DNA of 11,061 nucleotides from an uncultured Prevotella sp. (GCA_900543155.1 UQQN01000082.1:1-11061), one strand, 5' to 3'; positions 1 through 7,163 are shown, counted from the stretch's first letter. The notes: a model not told the origin generated them from the sequence alone. Numbers and translations: made by a program.

Positions 1-30
1 ATGTCAAAAAGCGGTCAAAAAGAAAGGTGA

Positions 31-69
31 AGATTGAATTTAGAAGAGATAAAAGCTTAAATCTAATCT
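31..69 (-). terminator. Possible weak terminator hairpin beyond the four-gene minus-strand cluster
   Basis: Bases 31-42 and 58-69 pair over 12 positions with one mismatch and one wobble, leaving a 15-nt loop. Read on the minus strand, the stem is followed after a few bases by T-rich sequence (CTTTCTTTTTG). It lies about 28 nt past the stop of the metallopeptidase gene. The stem is AT-rich and imperfect, so this is a weak call. The flanking bases 1-30 and 70-96 show nothing else clear. Confidence 0.3.
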
Positions 70-96
70 TCGTCAGAAAAGTTTAGACAACTTCGT

Positions 97-795
97 TTAT
101 TGCAACAATAGCTTGCGCTGTTTATAGTCGGGTAAATAGTGCGCCATGAGAGCATGAAAGTTGGCATTGTGCGAGGGCTCTTTTAGGTGGCAAAGTTCGT
201 GTACTACCACCTGCTCTATGGCTTCGATGGGATAGAATACTAAGCGTAGGTTGAAACAAACAATGCGTTGCTGAGGCTTGATGCTTCCCCAACGCGAAAC
301 CATGTTTTTATAGCGAATTTCGCAAAGAGGACCCTCTTGCATAATAGGCAGCCATTGGTCTAAGAGTTGAGTAATGATGCGTTGAATTTGCTTGTGATAC
401 CATGTGTTTATGGCACGTTGCAAAGTGGTGGAGCTGCTATCTTTTCTTAGTTGTACAAGGAGTTTGTTATCGGGCGTTAGTGTGACGTGGACTGGTGCAT
501 TGTGATGCTCGATTTGCAAGGTGTAGGCCTTTCCTAAAAATTGGAAAGACTCACCTTGCGTATATGCGTGTTGTGTTAAGTTTTTTTGTTGGGTGTAACG
601 CTCTTTGGCCTTGGTAACGTGTGTGTGCAGCCATTGAGCATTTTTTTGAAGGAAATCGAGCACAATGTTTTCGTTCATACCCAAGGGAATGGTTAACTGC
701 GGACTCCCATCACGTTTGATGCTAAGTCGTAGCGTCCTTACTCGTTTGACATTTGCTATGATGTCAATTCCTTCGAAACGGATTATGGCTGACAT
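97..795 (-). CDS. YgjP-like (DUF45/WLM-type) zinc metallopeptidase domain protein
   Basis: The protein has 232 residues and no signal peptide or membrane segment, so it is probably cytoplasmic. Near the C-terminus it has the zinc site HELCH (residues 199-203), and His209 in the following KEPSHNANF segment is the likely third ligand. This HExxH-x5-H spacing, together with the upstream SRWGS and FNLRLVFYP segments, is typical of the YgjP/DUF45 family, which is related to SprT-like and WLM peptidases. Glu200 would be the catalytic base. The family is widespread and its physiological substrate is not settled, so no specific role is claimed. The start is only 8 nt after the stop of the secreted hydrolase, which strongly suggests co-transcription and probably coupled translation. 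It is the last gene of the minus-strand cluster. The length fits the family. Confidence 0.87.
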   Translation of the reverse strand: MSAIIRFEGIDIIANVKRVRTLRLSIKRDGSPQLTIPLGMNENIVLDFLQKNAQWLHTHVTKAKERYTQQKNLTQHAYTQGESFQFLGKAYTLQIEHHNAPVHVTLTPDNKLLVQLRKDSSSTTLQRAINTWYHKQIQRIITQLLDQWLPIMQEGPLCEIRYKNMVSRWGSIKPQQRIVCFNLRLVFYPIEAIEQVVVHELCHLKEPSHNANFHALMAHYLPDYKQRKLLLQ

Positions 796-803
796 AGATG
801 TTA

Positions 804-2132
804 TTAATATTTGATAGTTACGGCATAGGGATAGATACGTTCAGAGTCGGTAAAGATAGCCACGGAACGTAACATGTGTTGCACATTGGCACGCAAAGGT
901 TTGTTATAAACCATTTTGCCATTTAACTCGATTTTTACAGGGCGTTGTGGGTCGACTAACTCTTTGTTGAAGAACACGGTGACTTGTCCACCTTGTGCTG
1001 GCGTATAGCTTCGCGCAGACTTAAGTTCGATGCCAAACATGGGGTCGCGCTCTAAGGTGGTGTAGTGAATGTTTTCGATGGTGATGTTCACCTTATTGTT
1101 GTTGATATTCACATCGTAGCGTGTGCGTAAGGAGTCGCAAGGACGTTTGTCGACAGCAAGGTTATAGAAGCCTGTGCGGTGCACACCATCCATTTCGAAA
1201 TCCTCCCAAATAAACTGTTTAGGGTAGGGATTACGTGTGAAGAGCGAAAGCCAAGGAGTGGTGACTGAATAGTCAATAAAGTGTTGTTTGCCAGGGATAA
1301 GTTCCACCTTATGACGGTAACCCGCAGGGTAGAGATTTTCGATGCTATCGAGAGCTTCGGCTGTGTAGTGCGTAAGCAGATTGCGGTAGAAACCTCGGTC
1401 GTTGGCACCTGTGCGGAGAGAAAAGCCAATGTTTCCTAAGTTTTCGACAGGTGCATTTTTCAAGGGTTCGCCTCCAGCCATCGGACCTGCTGCTGCCCAA
1501 TAGTCAGCGTAGAACGAGGCTAAGCGTTGTGAGCCATAGCCTCCCTCAGAAATGCCAAATACATAGAGGCGGTTCGGGTTGATTTCGGGACGCAACATGA
1601 GTTGACGAATGAGGTTTTGCCAAGCATATTGCTTGCTGCGTTGCCACCATCTATACCATTCGTTTTCATTAGGTATTTGTGGAATGAAATAGGCAGAAGG
1701 AGCGTCGGCAAACTGTTGTGCTAAGGCTAAGCCTGTAATCCACTCTTGCTGTTTGGGACCCGAACCATGCAAGTATAAAAAGAAGGGGTATCCGTTTTCG
1801 GGACGATTGCCTTTCGTGCCAAAATAATAAGGCATTGTGGCATGAGGCTCTAAAGAGTCGGGGAGTTGCCAAGCATCAGATTGATTGCTTAAAGCAGCAG
1901 TGGGCATAAGCACGTTTTGCTTTACATGGCTGTTGGCAGCTTTCCAAGCCTCCCACACTTGTTGTTTTGTAGCGTCAACTTTTTTGTGTGAGATGTTTTT
2001 TTGATACGTGCAAGCCGTGTTGCTCGTTTGCAAGGTATGTTCAAAATATTCTTGATATTGCTTTGTGTTTTGTGCAAATGCGCTGAGTGAGGTGCATGCA
2101 CAGAGCAAGGTGGCAAAGGCGATATGTTTCAT
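804..2132 (-). CDS. Secreted alpha/beta-hydrolase (esterase/depolymerase-like) with C-terminal extension
   Basis: The protein has 442 residues. Its N-terminus is a Sec signal peptide (hydrophobic residues 4-18, AFA-Q cleavage near 20/21), so it is exported to the periplasm or beyond. Serine hydrolase features are visible: LHGSG (121-125) as the oxyanion-hole segment, the nucleophile elbow GISEGG with Ser195, and Asp245 and His284 (GKQHF) as plausible triad partners. Residues 163-290 resemble PHB-depolymerase/esterase-type hydrolases. After about residue 300 there is a region with beta-strand-like character (VNITIENI, QVTVFFNK, VKIELNG), perhaps an Ig-like or binding module. The substrate cannot be read from sequence; an ester in complex carbohydrate or lipid is possible. 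It lies 52 nt downstream of the TPR gene with no obvious promoter between them, and 8 nt upstream of the metallopeptidase gene. Confidence 0.82.
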   Translation of the reverse strand: MKHIAFATLLCACTSLSAFAQNTKQYQEYFEHTLQTSNTACTYQKNISHKKVDATKQQVWEAWKAANSHVKQNVLMPTAALSNQSDAWQLPDSLEPHATMPYYFGTKGNRPENGYPFFLYLHGSGPKQQEWITGLALAQQFADAPSAYFIPQIPNENEWYRWWQRSKQYAWQNLIRQLMLRPEINPNRLYVFGISEGGYGSQRLASFYADYWAAAGPMAGGEPLKNAPVENLGNIGFSLRTGANDRGFYRNLLTHYTAEALDSIENLYPAGYRHKVELIPGKQHFIDYSVTTPWLSLFTRNPYPKQFIWEDFEMDGVHRTGFYNLAVDKRPCDSLRTRYDVNINNNKVNITIENIHYTTLERDPMFGIELKSARSYTPAQGGQVTVFFNKELVDPQRPVKIELNGKMVYNKPLRANVQHMLRSVAIFTDSERIYPYAVTIKY

Positions 2133-2184
2133 GAAAAGGATTTTATTCTTTGTGGTGATGTGGAGTGAGAGAGTTTGGGCTTTT

Positions 2185-4281
2185 TTAAATGCTTAGGGCA
2201 TCTCTCATCATGGCGAGATCTTCGTTTGTTAAGCCTGCGCGTTTAAGCAAGTCCTCATCTTCTTTAATGAAGTTGAGTGTGTGCGTTTCGTTGTTTAACG
2301 ACTCGCGGTAACGGCTTACGGCTTCGGCAATGTGACCTTGCAGCCATGCTGTGTGACCAGCATTGAGATAGTCGGTGGGGGTAGGGGATTGTGCCAATAC
2401 CTTTTGGTAGTATTTTTCAGCCTGTTCGTATTTTCCCGTAAGCAATGAGCACCATGCCAAGGCACGGGTGGCAAGAGTTGATTGCGGGTTCAGATAGTTG
2501 GCTTTGAAAAGATATTTAAATGCCTCGTCGTAACGCTGCATGCAGATAAGGCTTTCGGCTTGGTGAATGGCAACATCTGCATCTTCAGGAAGAAATTCTT
2601 CGAGTTGGGTGTAATAGTCAAGTGCCTTTTCGTAATTGCCTGTAGTGCGCGCACAGGTGGCTAAACGCTTGATGGTCCATTTAGAGTGCGGCTTTAACAA
2701 GTTAGCACGTTCATATTGATTTATAGCGTTCTCAGCATTACCTATTTGCTCGTAGCAATAGCCGATCTTTTGGTAAACATTGGCTGTAAACTTATCTTGT
2801 GGCAGTTTGTGATAAAGATCGAGTGCCATGTGGAATGATTTGTCTTTAAACACAAAATCGGCTAAACGCAACAGCATATCGTCATCGTCGAGCAGTTGTT
2901 TGAACGGAACATAGTCTGCCAAGAAAAGGTTTAGTTGGAAGGGATTGAAAAATTCTTCGTGATGGAGATAGAGATTGCAGAAACGATAAAAGCCTTGCAC
3001 GTAAGAGCGCAATTCATCTTTAAATTGAAATTCAGGATCTTTTTCAACATCATCGGTAATTTCTAACGCTCCTGCATTCTCCATAAACTCTTGCATGTCT
3101 GCTTTTATATTATTTTGCATCTGCGAAGTCATGAGGCAAAACGAATATTTGTCGGAGTCACACAGTCCGGTACGACTGATAAGAATCTTCAACATGCGAA
3201 TATTAGAAAGTCCCTTGGGCAGTTCGGGATGGTTCATGGTGAAGGGGTAGAACCAGTTGCACACCACATTGAAGAAAGAAAAACGCTGTTTCAATACCTT
3301 AAAAGACCCCATATACATATCGGCACCTCGTTCTTGCAGTTCTACAAACTCGTGCATGTACTGTGCTAACTTTGAGGGACGCCCATCTTCCTCCCATTCA
3401 GGATTAAGGTCAGCCTCAGAGAGTTTATCTTTGATTTCGTCTAAGCCCAAAGAACGGTCGATGTGTAGTTTCTCGATACGCTTCATTACTTGGGGAATAA
3501 TTTCCTCTTGTAAATTGCGCTCAATACGTTTGGTTTCAAGACTAAGGAAAAGTTGTGATTGTAACAACTCTAATTGGCTCGCGAAACTCGGAATGTCGAG
3601 CATGAGGCGTAAGCGAGTAGACACTTCGGGATAAAGTAGGGTGCGTTCGGGGTGTGCTATATGTACAAAAATAAGTCCGACAAGGGCACGCACACGAATT
3701 TTTATTTCGTCGGAAAGGGCATTGTCGAGCAATACACGATATTTGGCAATGTCGAAATAACGCATGGCAGACAAGGTGGTGGCACTAAGCACCAAACATT
3801 TTAGATTTTCAATCACCTCTCTGTTTGCCATAAAATTAGCCACGGCAGTTTCGTCTGCCACAGTCCATGCTCCCGAGAGCCATATAGCGTCGAAAATGTC
3901 GCGTGCATTAACACCTTCTTGCAGTAAGTCGGAAAGTGTAAATTGGGTGCCATGCAAGTTTTGAAGTGTACGCAAACTTGTGGCATAAAACGATGTATCG
4001 TTTTGCAAGTCACCAGCACGTTCCAACATATCAGCCAATTCATACGCCCTGCGTTCAAACGACTTATACATTTTGTTGCGTTCAGGGTCGGCAGCACCTT
4101 TCACAAGATAACTCAGCAGTATTTGGTAAGAGTCAATAAGCGTGTCGGTTTCTTCTTTTATGTTCCATTCTTTAAGAGAAGAGGCCATGCCTTGCAGTGA
4201 TTGTAGGGCAGAGAGTAAACGCTGTTCTTTTAAAGCTGTAATGGCATCTTTATGCAGGTATTGATAGGTATGTGTATCCAT
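2185..4281 (-). CDS. Large cytoplasmic TPR-repeat protein
   Basis: The protein has 698 residues and no signal peptide or lipobox. The C-terminal third (about residues 483-665) contains consecutive helix-turn-helix units with TPR spacing, for example GYCYEQIGNAENAINQYERA, TTGNYEKALDYYTQLEEFLP, MQRYDEAFKYLFKANYLNP and LLTGKYEQAEKYYQKVLAQ. Residues 1-480 look almost entirely alpha-helical and charged, and I recognise no named domain there. TPR arrays bind other proteins, so a scaffold or adaptor role is likely, but no partner can be named. The start at MDTHTYQYLHK is the first Met of the frame. The 72-nt gap to the upstream lipoprotein gene holds only a small hairpin (4325-4331 with 4340-4346, 7-bp stem). 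It has no T-run on the minus strand and no clear TAnnTTTG box, so co-transcription with the lipoprotein gene is the simplest reading. Confidence 0.87.
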   Translation of the reverse strand: MDTHTYQYLHKDAITALKEQRLLSALQSLQGMASSLKEWNIKEETDTLIDSYQILLSYLVKGAADPERNKMYKSFERRAYELADMLERAGDLQNDTSFYATSLRTLQNLHGTQFTLSDLLQEGVNARDIFDAIWLSGAWTVADETAVANFMANREVIENLKCLVLSATTLSAMRYFDIAKYRVLLDNALSDEIKIRVRALVGLIFVHIAHPERTLLYPEVSTRLRLMLDIPSFASQLELLQSQLFLSLETKRIERNLQEEIIPQVMKRIEKLHIDRSLGLDEIKDKLSEADLNPEWEEDGRPSKLAQYMHEFVELQERGADMYMGSFKVLKQRFSFFNVVCNWFYPFTMNHPELPKGLSNIRMLKILISRTGLCDSDKYSFCLMTSQMQNNIKADMQEFMENAGALEITDDVEKDPEFQFKDELRSYVQGFYRFCNLYLHHEEFFNPFQLNLFLADYVPFKQLLDDDDMLLRLADFVFKDKSFHMALDLYHKLPQDKFTANVYQKIGYCYEQIGNAENAINQYERANLLKPHSKWTIKRLATCARTTGNYEKALDYYTQLEEFLPEDADVAIHQAESLICMQRYDEAFKYLFKANYLNPQSTLATRALAWCSLLTGKYEQAEKYYQKVLAQSPTPTDYLNAGHTAWLQGHIAEAVSRYRESLNNETHTLNFIKEDEDLLKRAGLTNEDLAMMRDALSI

Positions 4282-4353
4282 AATCGTATGTGGTGACTGT
4301 GTGGCAACTTATACATTTAGACTAGTTCTAAGTAGTTTTTTAGAACCTTTTAT

Positions 4354-5193
4354 TTAATACTTCAAAGTGTCGGCAACCTCTTTGGGTAGTCCGTAGTCTT
4401 TTTGCAAGATGATAGAGTAGGCTTTGGGTCCTTTAATGCGTATAGAGTCGAGCGCCATTTTGCGTCCTTTCTCAAAAATCTTCCATTGTTCGCGTCGTTT
4501 GCTTGATTTTAAGCGATTACGTTTCATCACAAAGCAAGCATTAGGGTCGGCAAATCGTTGTGTGGCAATACAGCGATGTCCGTTTGCGGCAGCCAACGAG
4601 GTGTAGGGCCACGTGAGCACAGCGGCATCTATTTGATTGCCCGTGAGCATTTGTGCACGCATTTTAAGATTGTTGATTTGCGGAAAATAAGCATCTTCTG
4701 CACTAATCTTTGCGCTGTTAAGCATTGCCAAGAGATATTTATTTTCGGCAGAGTTGCGAGCGATAGAAATGGTGCGACCTTTAAGAGCTTTTAGGTCGCG
4801 AATGCGTAGTTGCTCGCAAGTATAAATGCTCCATCGTTGTGTACCCTCCCACATGGGTTCGATATCCTTCATTTTATTGCCATAAGTGCGCATCCTTTCG
4901 CGGTCAGCCCAACCGCCATCAGCAATGCGTCCCATCAGAGTAGTGTCACAATCCATTTGTGAGGGATAAGAGGCTATTTGAAGTTTTAACCCCAATGAAT
5001 CATATAATCCTGTACGTTCGGCATAATAGATGGGCAGGCAGTCGCGGTTAGGCACTAAAGCCACGTGTAAAGCTGCAGAGTCATAGCGCTCAGTACCAAA
5101 ATTAAGCACCTCTTGTGGCGCATTGTCTTTGCACGACGCCAAACAAAGGCAGAGAATAGATAAAATAACAGTGTGAAACTTTATAAGATTCAT
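4354..5193 (-). CDS. Periplasmic-binding-protein-like lipoprotein (NMT1/SsuA/ThiY-type fold)
   Basis: The frame is open from 5238, but the start at 5193 is preferred. It places a classic lipoprotein signal at the very N-terminus: MNLIKF, a hydrophobic core, and a lipobox LAS-C with Cys21 as the acylation site. The extra upstream residues would bury this signal. The resulting 279-residue protein would be membrane-anchored and face the periplasm. The mature part matches type-2 periplasmic binding proteins: HVALVPN, then PIYYAERTGLYDSLGLKLQI, the inter-lobe LKGRTISIARNSAENKYL, and QIDAAVLTWPYTSLA. This pattern is shared with NMT1, ThiY and SsuA ligand-binding proteins, which serve ABC importers. 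No permease or ATPase gene is adjacent, so the protein may serve a distant transporter or act as a sensor. The ligand is unknown. It is the first gene of the minus-strand cluster, 28 nt after the T-run of the preceding hairpin. Confidence 0.82.
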   Translation of the reverse strand: MNLIKFHTVILSILCLCLASCKDNAPQEVLNFGTERYDSAALHVALVPNRDCLPIYYAERTGLYDSLGLKLQIASYPSQMDCDTTLMGRIADGGWADRERMRTYGNKMKDIEPMWEGTQRWSIYTCEQLRIRDLKALKGRTISIARNSAENKYLLAMLNSAKISAEDAYFPQINNLKMRAQMLTGNQIDAAVLTWPYTSLAAANGHRCIATQRFADPNACFVMKRNRLKSSKRREQWKIFEKGRKMALDSIRIKGPKAYSIILQKDYGLPKEVADTLKY

Positions 5194-5221
5194 TGCAGAA
5201 GGGGATAAAGAGAAAATTCGG

Positions 5222-5332
5222 CAAAATAAAAAGTGCAAATATGAGTTTGTGTGTACGCAAGGAAAAGCATGTTTGTGTTACGCAATAGCAACGCACATGC
5301 CGAGCCGTGGTGTCACATACTCATATCTGCAC
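5222..5332 (-). terminator. Long-loop terminator or attenuator between pgk and the lipoprotein gene
   Basis: On the minus strand, GTGCAGATATGAGT (5332-5319) can pair with ACTCATATTTGCAC (5246-5233) over all 14 positions, with one G-U wobble. The second arm is followed immediately by TTTTTATTTTG (5232-5222). This is the layout of an intrinsic terminator with an unusually long loop (72 nt). It starts 58 nt after the pgk stop codon and ends 28 nt before the lipoprotein start. It could end pgk transcription, control read-through into the four-gene cluster, or both. The terminator layout is seen; the role is inferred. Confidence 0.6.
5236..5266 (-). promoter_or_regulatory. Weak candidate promoter for the lipoprotein gene cluster
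   Basis: On the minus strand, CATATTTG (5243-5236) differs from the Bacteroidetes -7 consensus TAnnTTTG at the first base. A TTTT (5266-5263) lies 19 nt upstream, where TTTG is expected. Predicted transcription would start near 5231, giving a leader of about 38 nt. The -7 candidate lies inside the second arm of the terminator hairpin. Two consensus deviations make this tentative. Confidence 0.27.
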
Positions 5333-5345
5333 ATTTTTGTAATAC

Positions 5346-5385
5346 AAGACCTTTGAAGGTCCTTATACTTACATACTAATTAGTA
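5346..5385. other. Short hairpin and 12-bp palindrome just past the pgk stop
   Basis: AAGACCTTTGAAGGTCCTT (5346-5364) folds into a stem of about 7 bp, including one G-U pair, around a tetraloop on the minus strand. TACTAATTAGTA (5374-5385) is a perfect 12-bp palindrome, 5 bp from the pgk stop codon. Neither is followed by a T-run. They could protect or shape the pgk mRNA 3' end; no function is shown. Confidence 0.3.
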
Positions 5386-5390
5386 ATAGA

Positions 5391-6638
5391 TTAGCCCTTG
5401 ATAGCAGCGATGCCAGGAAGAGTCTTACCTTCGATAGCTTCGAGCAAAGCACCACCACCAGTTGAGATGTAAGAAACCTTGTCAGCCATGCCAAACTTGT
5501 TGATGCAAGCTACAGAGTCACCACCACCGATGAGTGAGAATGCACCGTTAGCAGTAGCCTTGGCAATAGCTTCGGCGATAGCCTTAGAACCACCAGCGAA
5601 GTTGTCCATTTCGAATACACCTGCAGGACCGTTCCAAAGGATAGTCTTAGCTTCTTCGATAACCTTGGCAAAAGCCTTGCGAGTTTCGGGACCTGCGTCC
5701 ATACCTTCCCAACCTTCGGGAATGTCGTTAGCCTGGCATACCTGAGTGTTGCAATCATTGCAGAAGTCGTCACCAGCGATGCAGTCAGTGCCAAGAACGA
5801 GGTTTACACCATTTTCCTTAGCCTTCTTGATTACGTCGAGAGCTACGTCGAGCTTATCGTCTTCGCAGATAGACTTACCAATCTTACCACCCTGAGCCTT
5901 AGCGAAAGTATAAGTCATACCACCGCAGAGGATGAGGTTGTCAACCTTGCCCAAGAGGTTTTCGATGATACCAATCTTAGTAGAAACCTTAGAACCACCC
6001 ATAATGGCAGTGAAGGGGCGCTTGATGTTGCTCAATACGCTGTCAACGGCGTTAACTTCCTTCTCCATCAAGTAACCGAGCATCTTGTGGTCAGCGTCGA
6101 AGCTGTCAGCGATAACAGCTGTAGAAGCGTGCTTGCGGTGAGCAGTACCAAAGGCATCGTTGATGTAGATGTCAGCGTAAGAAGCCAAAGTCTTGGCGAA
6201 TTCCTTCTGACGTTCCTTCATTTCCTTCTTTGCTTCGTCGTATTTAGGATCTTCCTTGTCAATGCCAACGGGCTTGCCTTCTTCCTCAGGATAGAAGCGG
6301 AGGTTTTCGAGCAAGAGAACGTCGCCAGGTTGCAAAGCTGCAGCAGCATCCTGAGCCTTAGCACAGTCGGGAGCGAACTGAACCTTTACGCCGAGTTTTT
6401 CGCTAACAGCGTCAACGATTTGGCTGAGAGAGAACTTAGCGTTAACCTTGCCTTTGGGCTTACCCATGTGGCTCATGATGATGAGTGAACCACCGTCGGC
6501 AAGTACCTTCTTCAATGTGGGGAGGGCACCGCGGATACGAGTGTCGTCTGTGATGTTACCATTCTCGTCAAGAGGCACGTTGAAGTCTACGCGGACAATC
6601 ACCTTCTTGCCCTTGAAATCGCAAGTTTCAATAGTCAT
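5391..6638 (-). CDS. pgk: Phosphoglycerate kinase
   Basis: This cytoplasmic glycolytic enzyme transfers phosphate between 1,3-bisphosphoglycerate and ADP, forming 3-phosphoglycerate and ATP. It has 415 residues. Family landmarks are in order: VRVDFNVPLD (15-24), DDTRIR (31-36), SHMGKP (56-61), LLLENLRFYPEEEGKP (108-123), NDAFGTAHRKHAS (160-172), GGSKVSTKI (214-222), WNGPAGVFE (335-343) and the nucleotide-binding GGGDSVAC (371-378). A charged insertion (about 121-147) precedes the conserved KTLASYADIYINDAF; this matches my memory of Bacteroidales enzymes. Unusual here are four cysteines at 286, 293, 296 and 301. The start ATG at 6638 is preceded by AT-rich sequence without a Shine-Dalgarno. 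It has its own promoter and probably its own terminator, so it appears monocistronic. Many codons are of the type favoured in highly expressed genes (AAG, ATC, GAC, TTC), judged by eye. Confidence 0.98.
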   Translation of the reverse strand: MTIETCDFKGKKVIVRVDFNVPLDENGNITDDTRIRGALPTLKKVLADGGSLIIMSHMGKPKGKVNAKFSLSQIVDAVSEKLGVKVQFAPDCAKAQDAAAALQPGDVLLLENLRFYPEEEGKPVGIDKEDPKYDEAKKEMKERQKEFAKTLASYADIYINDAFGTAHRKHASTAVIADSFDADHKMLGYLMEKEVNAVDSVLSNIKRPFTAIMGGSKVSTKIGIIENLLGKVDNLILCGGMTYTFAKAQGGKIGKSICEDDKLDVALDVIKKAKENGVNLVLGTDCIAGDDFCNDCNTQVCQANDIPEGWEGMDAGPETRKAFAKVIEEAKTILWNGPAGVFEMDNFAGGSKAIAEAIAKATANGAFSLIGGGDSVACINKFGMADKVSYISTGGGALLEAIEGKTLPGIAAIKG

Positions 6639-6727
6639 AGTGAATATTTTTTTATAAAAGAGTTTGTATTTCGTTTAGTCTAATGCTGTGGGGGCTTTAT
6701 GCATTCCCTCTGCATGAGAATTCGAAG

Positions 6728-6758
6728 CAAAGTTACTGCAAACAACTTGAAAGGCAAA
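6728..6758 (-). promoter_or_regulatory. pgk promoter (Bacteroidetes -33/-7 type)
   Basis: On the minus strand, TTTG (6758-6755), 19 nt, then TAACTTTG (6735-6728) match the Bacteroidetes primary sigma-factor consensus TTTG-N19-21-TAnnTTTG exactly. The predicted start near 6723 leaves a leader of about 85 nt before the pgk ATG. T/A-tract sequence upstream (6758-6780) could act as an activating AT-rich element. Confidence 0.77.
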
Positions 6759-6776
6759 AGTTTTTTCAAAAAAGTT

Positions 6777-6807
6777 TTTCTTTCTAATGTATTTGTGACT
6801 ACTTTTG
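6777..6807 (+). promoter_or_regulatory. Promoter of the 62-aa protein gene
   Basis: TACTTTTG (6800-6807) fits the TAnnTTTG -7 box. TTTC (6777-6780), 19 nt upstream, matches three of four bases of the -33 box. Transcription would begin near 6812, about 32 nt before the ATG. It diverges from the pgk promoter; the two -33 boxes are only about 18 bp apart, so the promoters may interfere with or help each other. Confidence 0.6.
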
Positions 6808-6816
6808 CATGCAAAA
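6803..6816. promoter_or_regulatory. Perfect 14-bp palindrome over the -7 box and start point
   Basis: TTTTGCATGCAAAA is a perfect palindrome. It overlaps the last bases of the -7 box (6800-6807) and the predicted transcription start. A dimeric repressor bound here would block the small gene's promoter. No such regulator is identified, so the operator role is inference. Confidence 0.35.
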
Positions 6817-6843
6817 TGATTAATAATTCATAGAAAAATAGTT

Positions 6844-7032
6844 ATGGCAGACGGAAATTTTAATAGAACGCATTTACCCAATCGTCCTTTTCAGAGTGGT
6901 TTGAATGCAGGCAGAGCACAAATGCACACCTTGGCGATTCAAGCTTTTGGTAAATGGATGGACGAACAAGGTATGAGTGAGGAGGATAAAAAGAAATTTG
7001 AATTACGCTTTCGCGAACTGCTTCCGTTATAA
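6844..7032 (+). CDS. Small conserved-type hypothetical protein (62 aa)
   Basis: The protein has 62 residues, starting MADGNFNRTHLPN. It is soluble and charged, with no signal peptide, membrane segment or cysteine. A loop-like first half (NRPFQSGLNAGRAQMH) is followed by one predicted helical segment (TLAIQAFGKWMDEQGMSEED) and a basic/acidic tail (KKKFELRFRELLPL). I think similar small proteins occur in other Bacteroidales, with the SGLNAGRAQMHTLA-like stretch conserved, but this is memory, not a search. Support that the gene is real comes from the fitting promoter with a short leader and protein-like composition. The function is unknown. It is divergent from pgk, and no downstream gene follows closely. 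Confidence 0.72.
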   Translation: MADGNFNRTHLPNRPFQSGLNAGRAQMHTLAIQAFGKWMDEQGMSEEDKKKFELRFRELLPL

Positions 7033-7098
7033 TTCGATGTGTGAATCCTTGCCATAAAAGTGCTTTTTTAGGCTCGAAAAATAGGGTCATTTTTGGGC

Positions 7099-7135
7099 TC
7101 GGTGTTCCTTCGGTATGATATCGGTATTCCTTCGG
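7099..7135 (+). repeat. Two 15-bp direct repeats, 22 bp apart
   Basis: TCGGTGTTCCTTCGG (7099-7113) and TCGGTATTCCTTCGG (7121-7135) differ at one base and are offset by 22 bp, two helical turns. The second copy forms part of the small hairpin at 7126-7138. Paired sites at two-turn spacing can bind a protein on one DNA face, but no binding protein is suggested by context. Confidence 0.5.
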
Positions 7136-7146
7136 AATTTTTATTT
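7126..7146 (+). terminator. Small terminator-like hairpin downstream of the 62-aa gene
   Basis: ATTCC (7126-7130) pairs with GGAAT (7134-7138) around a three-base loop, followed by TTTTATTT (7139-7146). It lies 94 nt after the stop of the 62-aa gene. The stem is only 5 bp, so it would be a weak terminator alone. Confidence 0.35.
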
Positions 7147-7163
7147 GCCGAAAAATGGGTGTT

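Noticed and set aside
3..86. Open plus-strand frame from the window edge ending in a stop at 84-86, lysine/arginine-rich, as the tail of a convergent gene.
   Set aside because: Only 27 codons of purine-rich sequence, which gives Lys/Arg/Glu codons by composition alone; part of it forms an imperfect hairpin. Nothing recognisable.
5194..5238. Upstream Met start for the lipoprotein (extra 15 residues).
   Set aside because: It would place the lipobox signal peptide internally and overlap the T-run of the preceding terminator; the Met at 5193 gives a textbook lipoprotein signal.
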